Assembly: GCA_021735285.1 (NCBI GenBank) | Contig: JAIPHI010000179.1 | Coordinates: 1 to 5,447 of the forward strand | Direction of reading: 5' to 3' | Source: Fidelibacterota bacterium | GTDB taxonomy: Bacteria; Fidelibacterota; UBA2242; JAFGTP01 | Length of the DNA: 5,447 nt | In this document: in pieces, positions 1 through 5,447 of the stretch | Layout of the letters: each line of letters begins with the position of its first letter | How positions within the stretch are numbered: position 1 is the stretch's first letter | The notes under the pieces: generated by a model | The model's input: the letters and a program-made list of their open reading frames with translations, nothing else | What the model was told of the DNA's origin: nothing | Database searches by the model: none | Program-made: the position numbers and the translations under genes

Positions 1-2863
1 CTGCTTGCTCCTCAGCATTAGTTAAAATCAAGTGGTGGAGCCACATTATAATGGCATCTTTCCCTCTGAATCGTGCCGGCCGAAAATATAGATTGGTCCC
101 CTCATCATAGACATTATTCAAATTTCCCTGAATTGTTCTGGAATCCATACTAAGTCTAATATACTTTTTCTCCGCCTGATTAAGATATTCAAGAGGCGTT
201 TTGTCAAACCTCTTATATTCCTCTCTCAGAATATAATTTATATTAGTATAATGGTTATTAAATACTACTTCACTACGATTTTTGATTGGCAACTTCCCTT
301 CGGATTTCATTATTATATACTGAAGATTTGCAGGTTTTCCCTCGATTATCCCCTGTACAATACTAGCATCCAATTGATAGCTTTCCAAATTATCCAGTTC
401 AACCGGTTCCAGGTCTTTTCGCTCCTGATTGGAATGGGAAGGATATTGAAAACCTAATCTTTGGTTGGTGAAGAACCTGGCAGGATTGCTAAAAAATTCA
501 TCCAGTTTTTCAATGGTAATTTCCGATTTAAGATTCTCCTCCACAACCGGCAATTCATCCTTTTTTTGATAAAATCTATCTATTTTTACTGGTTTCTGTA
601 ATATTTTAGCAGCTGCCAGATCATCTTCAAAGTAGGAGTTTAAAGAACTATTTTTAATAAAATACTTAGGAGAATAACTTTTTAATTTATGTTCCTTATA
701 GATTTCTTCTAATAATGCCGTGTATTCATCTTCAGACTTCGCACTATCTTCCAAAAAATCCAATAGATCGCTAAGAACCAAAGAGGGAGGTAAATCCTCA
801 TTATTTCTATCATATCCTATATAACTGGCATAAAAATATTTTTCTGCGGCCATGATTGATTGAAGAAATAGATACCGGTCTTCGTTCTTTTTTGAACGAT
901 CGCCTGGCCAATCTTCAGCATTATTAAGATCAAAGCTAAGGCTTCTTTCAATACGCGGGAAATCCCCTTCGTTAAGACCTAGCATGCAAATAACTTTTGA
1001 TGAGATTCCATTCAGATGCTGAGTAGAACCGATTGTTATCTCGCCTCTGAAATATCCTCTACTCGGTGACTGCGACTTAACATTGTTCTTTAAATAGTAA
1101 CGAATTGTATCTATCCCCACTTCAGCAGAACTCTGACTCGTGCTAATTTTATTAAAAAGATCAACTATGCTATTTTTAAGTTGGAATATATAATCATAAG
1201 TTTGATTGTTGGAAAGAAAGAAATTATCGATCATTTCCAGAATAATATTCTGCCAATCCTGTAACGAATACTTATTCCTGAATTTTTCCTCAAGGTCCCT
1301 GAGTTCTTTAATAAAACTGTTCAGATTGCCTAAAACTTCTGAGTTCTGGCCTTCAATTTTATCGTAAGGAACAATATCTTTATATAAATTATTTGAAATA
1401 TTGTTCATAGCATAACCTAATAACAGTCTATTAAGACCGAATTTCCAGGAATTTTCACTAAATTCGCTATGACCATATAATTTGTGGTATTTTGCATCCA
1501 ATCCCCATCGAATACCGGTTTCCTGAATCCACACGGATATTAGTTCCAGATCATCATCACTAAGATTAAATGCCTCGGATACCATTCTATCTTCCAGTAT
1601 TTCTAAAATATAACTAGCCTTAAAACGGGAGTTATTTATATTTAAAATTTTAATAAAAGTATCGAGAAGCTTTTCAAACGACGTCCCAGAAATCTCAGCA
1701 ATTCTGTAAGGTAAATATTTTTCATTTTTTTCATCCAATCGGTTAAAGACTGCTTTAAAATAGGGTATATACTCCTCTATTTCCGGAATAATGACTGTGA
1801 TATCCTGAGGACGGATAGAATGATCATTATCAATTATATTAAGGAGATAATTATACAAGGCTTCAACTTCCCGCATTTTATTATGAGTTCGATGAATTTG
1901 TAAAGAGGAATCTCTACGAAGTTCTATTTTTTGTTTATCATGTAAAATTGATTTTTGAATTTCATGTAGTAAAGTATTCGATTGAATCTCAGTAAATTGC
2001 CTCTTACATTGTTCAGCAATATTTTCTAATAAAAATTCAAATTCCAGACCTGTAGTCCCATTGGATGCATAGAATTCATTATCCCCATCGGATTTGATTT
2101 TGTGAGAGGCTATACTTTTATAAAAATTATGCAAATTAGTTTTTAAATTGATATCTTTTGGACCGTATCTAGAACGCCTATAAGATATATGAAAAAAATA
2201 AACATCAATATATCGACTCATTTTTTCAAAAAATTTCAAATAAAGCGGAGCCAGAGTTGTGATTCCAAAGATACTTATTTGCTCATTATCAAAGTTGAAA
2301 TTCATATCTTCTTTTGTTATAAAATCATAAAAGCCCTGCACCCGGCTTATATGATCTTCACATAATTTCTGCCATATTTCTGCTTGCCATTTTTGACTAT
2401 TTGTGATCTCTCCTCTTTCCCATTTAAGAGGAAGAAGTGGTCTATATATTTGATAATTATCAAAAACTGTTGCTATTTTTTCTGACAATTGGAACCTTTT
2501 CAGAGCCTTATTTTCACCTCTAATATAATCTCTCAAAACATTATAATCGTCTTCAATACTTTCCAGGATAGAATAAATTTCCCAGCTCATTATTTCCGGT
2601 TGAAAAATATCTATGTTGGGTGGATTACTAAGGTTTTCCTGCAGAGTCTCATTGACAAAATTATTCATAAAAGGGAGGTCAAGATTACATGTAATTCCAC
2701 GTAAAGCGGTTAATTTTTTTTTAAGAAAATCAGACGTACCCTGACTCTGGATTATAATTTTTTCTGATTTCAGAGGATCCTCTAGTCCATTGTCTAGCAG
2801 TGGCACTAATTCTTTCTCAATTAATTGGTGCATATTATTTGAAATATGTAAAATAAAGGCCAT
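1..2863 (-). CDS. recC: RecC, exodeoxyribonuclease V gamma subunit (3' end missing, off left edge)
   Basis: RecC is the non-catalytic scaffold subunit of RecBCD. It splits the duplex at broken DNA ends and scans the 3' strand for Chi. The reverse strand is open for 954 codons with no stop or frameshift. It matches E. coli RecC (1122 aa, recalled) along its length: IIIQSQG (36-42), MSWEI (92-96), KRFQLSEK (122-129) and FDNYQIYRP (134-142) in the inactive helicase-like N-terminal part; REVEALYNYLL (331-341) followed by RPQDITVIIPEIE; then GIRWG (450-454), LLLGYAM (480-486) and GDRSKKNEDRYLF (654-666). LDEFFSNPARFF (787-798) opens the nuclease-like C-terminal domain. No Walker A motif is present, as expected for RecC. 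About 140-170 C-terminal residues are missing. The start is the ATG at 2863-2861; an in-frame TAA lies directly before it, and a weak GGAA sits 6 nt upstream. The next Met (residue 11) is less likely because MAFILHISNN aligns with the RecC N-terminus. recB and recD probably follow to the left, outside the window. Confidence 0.95.
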   Translation of the reverse strand, partial: MAFILHISNNMHQLIEKELVPLLDNGLEDPLKSEKIIIQSQGTSDFLKKKLTALRGITCNLDLPFMNNFVNETLQENLSNPPNIDIFQPEIMSWEIYSILESIEDDYNVLRDYIRGENKALKRFQLSEKIATVFDNYQIYRPLLPLKWERGEITNSQKWQAEIWQKLCEDHISRVQGFYDFITKEDMNFNFDNEQISIFGITTLAPLYLKFFEKMSRYIDVYFFHISYRRSRYGPKDINLKTNLHNFYKSIASHKIKSDGDNEFYASNGTTGLEFEFLLENIAEQCKRQFTEIQSNTLLHEIQKSILHDKQKIELRRDSSLQIHRTHNKMREVEALYNYLLNIIDNDHSIRPQDITVIIPEIEEYIPYFKAVFNRLDEKNEKYLPYRIAEISGTSFEKLLDTFIKILNINNSRFKASYILEILEDRMVSEAFNLSDDDLELISVWIQETGIRWGLDAKYHKLYGHSEFSENSWKFGLNRLLLGYAMNNISNNLYKDIVPYDKIEGQNSEVLGNLNSFIKELRDLEEKFRNKYSLQDWQNIILEMIDNFFLSNNQTYDYIFQLKNSIVDLFNKISTSQSSAEVGIDTIRYYLKNNVKSQSPSRGYFRGEITIGSTQHLNGISSKVICMLGLNEGDFPRIERSLSFDLNNAEDWPGDRSKKNEDRYLFLQSIMAAEKYFYASYIGYDRNNEDLPPSLVLSDLLDFLEDSAKSEDEYTALLEEIYKEHKLKSYSPKYFIKNSSLNSYFEDDLAAAKILQKPVKIDRFYQKKDELPVVEENLKSEITIEKLDEFFSNPARFFTNQRLGFQYPSHSNQERKDLEPVELDNLESYQLDASIVQGIIEGKPANLQYIIMKSEGKLPIKNRSEVVFNNHYTNINYILREEYKRFDKTPLEYLNQAEKKYIRLSMDSRTIQGNLNNVYDEGTNLYFRPARFRGKDAIIMWLHHLILTNAEEQA

Positions 2864-3031
2864 TTAATATTCCGCTTGCTAGTCCCGATATTTTCCTTCT
2901 AAAACTACAAATAAATCCCAAAAGATGGAAGCCTGAATATGAATGGTAAAGCCATCAAATAAAAATTACTCTCAAATCAAGCTCATTGAATGAATTAATT
3001 CAAATCTAACTAGATGACTGTGTAAAATTTC

Positions 3032-3060
3032 TTGGAAAATTAATCCTAAAAAGTTAAAAT
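3032..3060 (+). promoter_or_regulatory. Possible distal sigma70-type promoter facing the OPT gene
   Basis: TTGGAA at 3032-3037 (4 of 6 to TTGACA) is followed after exactly 17 bases by TAAAAT at 3055-3060 (5 of 6 to TATAAT). Transcription would begin near 3067, which places the 18-bp palindrome at the very start of the transcript and gives a leader of roughly 310 nt before the OPT start codon. In AT-rich DNA such matches arise by chance, so this is a prediction from spacing and similarity only. Confidence 0.35.
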
Positions 3061-3076
3061 AGGAGAACTCGCCGAG

Positions 3077-3094
3077 AGGAGTTATATAACTCCT
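3077..3094. repeat. 18-bp perfect palindrome AGGAGTTATATAACTCCT
   Basis: The two halves are exact reverse complements, centred between 3085 and 3086. In RNA the element would fold as a 7-bp stem with an ATAT loop, extendable by G-U pairs outward. As DNA it could be a dimeric repressor operator lying just downstream of the distal promoter. It is followed by TTTAAAG rather than a clean T-run, so it is not a convincing terminator. It matches no operator consensus I can name with confidence. Confidence 0.6.
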
Positions 3095-3126
3095 TTAAAG
3101 TAGATGTTATTTTTTACTATATTTTC

Positions 3127-3142
3127 AACTCCTCCAGGGGTT
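3127..3142 (+). promoter_or_regulatory. Partner segment able to pair with the upstream palindrome or with itself
   Basis: AACTCCTC at 3127-3134 is the exact complement of GAGGAGTT at 3076-3083, the left part of the palindrome. It can also pair locally with GGGGTT (3137-3142) as a 6-bp stem with one G-U pair and a TCCA loop, which would cover the purine-rich AGGGG at 3136-3140. The segment could therefore take part in either of two exclusive pairings. This reading comes only from complementarity; no function is established. Confidence 0.25.
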
Positions 3143-3202
3143 AAAAATGTTGATTCCCTTCTCTACCGCTTCCATCGGCAGTTATGCTTATTGAACTTTT
3201 CC

Positions 3203-3236
3203 AGAGTTCTTAACCGCTCATTGAAAATCGAACTCT
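3203..3236. repeat. Inverted repeat AGAGTTC / GAACTCT next to the OPT promoter
   Basis: Two perfect 7-bp arms (3203-3209 and 3230-3236) are separated by 20 bases. The right arm ends on the first base of the proximal -35 element, a position where a dimeric regulator could affect RNA polymerase. The arms carry the same AACTC core found in the 18-bp palindrome. A chance origin is possible given the short arms. Confidence 0.35.
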
Positions 3237-3263
3237 TGAATTGAATAAAATAACAAATATAAT
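3236..3263 (+). promoter_or_regulatory. Likely main promoter of the OPT transporter gene
   Basis: A perfect -10 hexamer TATAAT (3258-3263) follows a -35 TTGAAT (3236-3241, 4 of 6 to consensus) with a 16-base spacer. Transcription would start near 3270, leaving an untranslated leader of about 108 nt. This is the best sigma70-type match on the plus strand in the intergenic region. Confidence 0.55.
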
Positions 3264-3365
3264 CATAATCACTAAATTTATTTTATCAAAAATTTCAGCG
3301 AATAAAAATAATCAAAACTCTGAATAAGGGCTGAAGCAAAAAAATCTTTCACAATTAAAAAAACG

Positions 3366-3370
3366 AGGGG
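3366..3370 (+). promoter_or_regulatory. Ribosome binding site of the OPT gene
   Basis: AGGGG, within the longer purine run GAGGGGA, lies 7 bases upstream of the ATG at 3378. It fixes the start of the transporter gene and agrees with the family-typical N-terminus that follows. Confidence 0.75.
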
Positions 3371-3377
3371 ACTAATT

Positions 3378-5330
3378 ATGAAAAACAAGCAGGGTCTTCC
3401 ACCGGAAGCCTATGAAGAAATACCTGGTGACGAATACTCACCCTATATTCCCAAGACCGAAAGTATGTCTGAATTGACAATTAAATCTCTAATCTATGGA
3501 TCACTCTTTGGAATCCTATTTGGAATGGCTAATGCCTATTTAGGACTGGTATCAGGCTTAACTATTTCTACAGCCATTCCCTTAGCTGTTTTGACTGTGG
3601 CAGTTTCTAAACTTTTTCAGCGGATTACAGGAAAAACTTCCATTCTGGAGAACAATATCACGAAAACAACCGGTTCTGCCAGCTCATCACTGGCTTCGGG
3701 TATTATTTTCACCATCCCGGCCCTTTATATGTGGGGTATGAAACCGGGACTACTAAAAGTCACATTAATCGCTCTGGCAGGAGGATTAATCGGTGTCTTA
3801 TTCATGATTCCACTGCGCCGTTTCTTAATCAAAAATGAACATGGGAAGCTTCCCTATCCGGAAGGGATTGGTTCAGCCGAAGTCCTTGTTGCTGCTGACA
3901 CCGGCGGTACCAGTGCAAAGAATGTATTTTGGGGGCTTGGAATCGGCTTTATATATACTTTTCTAGTCCGTATTGTAAAGTTATTCAAAGGAAATATCTG
4001 GGTAAAAATACCTTTTCTAAAAAAAGGCATGATTGGAATGAAAACCCAACCAGCCTTATTGGGGGTGGGATACATTTTAGGATTTCGGATAAGTTCAATA
4101 ATGGTTGCCGGCGGGTTATTATCCTGGATAATTTTGATCCCCGGCTTAGCATATTATGGAGAAGCTGTCGGACACGCTATATATCCTGGGACTACACTCA
4201 TTGCTAACATGGATCCTCAGGAAATTTGGACAACTTACATCCGCTATATTGGTGCCGGTGCAGTTGCCACTGCAGGTTTTATCACTTTAATTAAGTCTAT
4301 TCCCACCATGGTTTCGAGCTTTAAAGTCGGTCTCCAGCATATCAAAGAAGCCCGCGCCGGTAAAAAAGTGGATCGAACTGATGACGATCTATCATTAACA
4401 GTGGTTCTAGTCGGGGTGGGTGTTATTGCCTTGATAATTGCCATAATTCCGACAGTCTTTAATTTCACAAATGCCTTTTTTATGCGTTTGCTGGCGGCCT
4501 TTTTAGCTGCGGTTTTTGCTTTTTTCTTTGTTACTGTCTCGGCCAGGATTGTAGGTCTTGTCGGAGTAACTTCTAATCCTACTTCCGGCATGGTGATAGC
4601 AACATTAATCTTTACCAGTTTGATCTTTATGGGGATTGGTTTAAAAGGAATAGATGCCAAAATTGCCACCATCACAGTGGGTGGTTTGGTAGGATGCGCA
4701 GCTTCCATTGCCGGTGATACTTCCCAGGACTTAAAGGCCGGATTTCTCATCGGCGCCACACCCAAAAAACAACAGATAGCCGAGCTGGTCGGTGTATTCG
4801 CAACTGCTTTCTTTGTAGCCCTCAGTGTGATGATTCTTGGTAAAGCGCATGGTTTTGGGTCCCCCGAACTACCTGCGCCCCAAGCCAGTATGATGAAAAT
4901 GATCATCGATGGTTTAATCAGCCAAAATATTCCCTGGACTTTAGTTTTCATTGGAGTTGGTATTACTCTTTTTGTTCATTTTGTAATTAAAATTCCAGCC
5001 TTGGCCTTTGCTGTCGGAGTCTATTTACCGGTCTCTACAATGGTTCCGATTTTCATCGGAGGTAGCATAAGAAATGTAATTGAAAGTAGATGTGGTGATA
5101 ATACAGAATTACTCGAAGAGAGAAGAGAAAAAGGCATTCTATTTGGTTCGGGTCTTGTAGGAGGAGATGGATTAATGGGAGTGCTGGTAGGTCTCTTGGT
5201 CATTCTTGGCAAACGGCCGGATCTATTATCAGAAAATTGGGCAGGCAGTTTATCTATTCTTGTTGCCCTGGCTTTCTTTATCGGCCTTGCCTATCTATTG
5301 ATAAGATTTACAAGACCTTCTGAAGAATAA
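3378..5330 (+). CDS. OPT-family (oligopeptide transporter superfamily) membrane protein
   Basis: This is a complete 650-residue integral inner-membrane protein of the OPT family (TC 2.A.67). Characterised members are proton-coupled importers of small peptides or metal-chelate complexes; most bacterial members, including this one, have no proven substrate. A soluble N-terminus (about 1-34) with the family-typical LPPEAYEEI precedes roughly 16 hydrophobic segments. Family signatures in order are GMANAYLGLVSGLTIS (49-64), ENNI (91-94), SLASGIIFTIPAL (104-116), LPYPEGIGSAEVL (158-170), GLVGVTSNPTSGM (393-405), GDTSQDLKAGFLIGA (446-460), AVGVYLPVSTMVPIF (545-559) and GILFGSGLVGGDGLMG (586-601). 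Length is normal for the bacterial branch, and I see no frameshift or truncation. The ATG follows a good AGGGG site. The gene appears monocistronic, with its own promoter and a terminator-like stem after the TAA. It is divergent from recC and functionally unrelated to it. It is more GC-rich than recC. The family call is firm; the substrate is unknown. Confidence 0.93.
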   Translation: MKNKQGLPPEAYEEIPGDEYSPYIPKTESMSELTIKSLIYGSLFGILFGMANAYLGLVSGLTISTAIPLAVLTVAVSKLFQRITGKTSILENNITKTTGSASSSLASGIIFTIPALYMWGMKPGLLKVTLIALAGGLIGVLFMIPLRRFLIKNEHGKLPYPEGIGSAEVLVAADTGGTSAKNVFWGLGIGFIYTFLVRIVKLFKGNIWVKIPFLKKGMIGMKTQPALLGVGYILGFRISSIMVAGGLLSWIILIPGLAYYGEAVGHAIYPGTTLIANMDPQEIWTTYIRYIGAGAVATAGFITLIKSIPTMVSSFKVGLQHIKEARAGKKVDRTDDDLSLTVVLVGVGVIALIIAIIPTVFNFTNAFFMRLLAAFLAAVFAFFFVTVSARIVGLVGVTSNPTSGMVIATLIFTSLIFMGIGLKGIDAKIATITVGGLVGCAASIAGDTSQDLKAGFLIGATPKKQQIAELVGVFATAFFVALSVMILGKAHGFGSPELPAPQASMMKMIIDGLISQNIPWTLVFIGVGITLFVHFVIKIPALAFAVGVYLPVSTMVPIFIGGSIRNVIESRCGDNTELLEERREKGILFGSGLVGGDGLMGVLVGLLVILGKRPDLLSENWAGSLSILVALAFFIGLAYLLIRFTRPSEE

Positions 5331-5343
5331 AAACTATATTTTT

Positions 5344-5423
5344 ATCCCGAAAAGCAACCTGGTAATTGGTTAGTGAGCCTCCATTTATATTTCTTTGCTT
5401 TGCTTTACGGGATTTTTATTTTT
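5344..5423 (+). terminator. Probable transcription terminator after the OPT gene
   Basis: The arm at 5344-5357 pairs with 5400-5413 in 13 of 14 positions, with a single A-A mismatch: ATCCCG then AAAGCAA on the left, TTGCTTT then CGGGAT on the right. A T-rich run (TTTTTATTTTT, 5413-5423) follows immediately. It starts 14 bases after the OPT stop codon. The 42-base loop is longer than in a standard Rho-independent terminator. The run of T on the plus-strand side only suggests it stops rightward transcription. Confidence 0.6.
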
Positions 5424-5447
5424 CTAGTCAAATATAAATTGTAATTT

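Larger units (their letters stand above)
2864..3377. other. Divergent intergenic region between recC and the OPT gene
   Basis: This AT-rich stretch of 514 bases has no substantial ORF on either strand. The half next to recC (2864-3031) shows little: a 12-bp palindrome TGAATTAATTCA (2991-3002), a GATGG/CCATC pair (2924-2928 and 2952-2956), and no minus-strand -35/-10 pair that I find convincing. The half next to the transporter gene is richer. It has two plausible plus-strand promoters, an 18-bp palindrome, an inverted repeat, and a 15-codon ATG ORF at 3147-3194 with an AGGGG six bases upstream (see findings). No tRNA or known riboswitch family was recognised. Confidence 0.8.

Noticed and set aside
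251..457. 68-codon plus-strand frame
   Set aside because: It is antisense to conserved recC sequence, has no ribosome binding site I can see, and its product is low-complexity aromatic-rich.
2489..2704. 71-codon plus-strand frame
   Set aside because: It overlaps the well-conserved N-terminal part of recC on the other strand and shows no family resemblance.
2864..3060. Minus-strand promoter for recC
   Set aside because: Several TTG-starting hexamers occur, but none has a good -10 at 16-18 bases, so no site was listed.
3077..3094. The palindrome as a LexA, Fur or Zur box
   Set aside because: It lacks the CTGT-N8-ACAG or CGAAC-type SOS pattern and does not fit the Fur or Zur consensus well enough to name a regulator.
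3854..4075. 73-codon minus-strand frame, and a similar one at 5021-5212
   Set aside because: Both are antisense shadows of conserved OPT motifs.
3929..4207. 92-codon plus-strand frame
   Set aside because: It is an alternate frame inside the OPT gene without a start signal or recognisable product.
4244..4951. 235-codon open frame on the minus strand
   Set aside because: It lies wholly inside the OPT gene, antisense to it. Its Lys/Pro/Thr/Ala-rich product has no recognisable domain and mirrors the codon pattern of the membrane protein.
1..5447. CRISPR arrays, tRNA genes or insertion sequences
   Set aside because: I saw no regularly spaced direct repeats, no cloverleaf-like sequence and no transposase fragment.

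Overview
The window comes from a low-GC bacterial chromosome and holds two divergently oriented genes separated by a 514-base intergenic region. The left half (1-2863, minus strand) is the first 954 codons of recC, the Chi-recognition subunit of the RecBCD (exonuclease V) helicase-nuclease; its C-terminus runs off the left edge. The right half (3378-5330, plus strand) is a complete 650-codon gene for an OPT-family (oligopeptide transporter) membrane protein, followed by a long-armed stem and T-run that looks like its terminator.

The intergenic region (2864-3377) is AT-rich. It carries a good sigma70-type promoter for the transporter (-10 TATAAT at 3258-3263), a second plausible plus-strand promoter further upstream (3032-3060), an 18-bp perfect palindrome just after that promoter, a nearby segment that could pair with half of the palindrome, and an inverted repeat whose right arm touches the proximal -35 element. 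The pentamer AACTC/GAGTT occurs seven times between 3066 and 3320, more often than expected by chance. I found no convincing minus-strand promoter for recC.

Organism: Shine-Dalgarno-led genes, RecBCD rather than AddAB, and A+T-rich codon use indicate a low-GC bacterium. The sequence alone does not settle the phylum; a spirochaete or another anaerobic Gram-negative-type lineage is a weak guess. The two genes have unrelated jobs (double-strand break repair and solute uptake) and share only their upstream region. Nothing here amounts to a clearly new system. The points most worth a second look are the structured leader between the genes and the altered Chi-contact residues in RecC.
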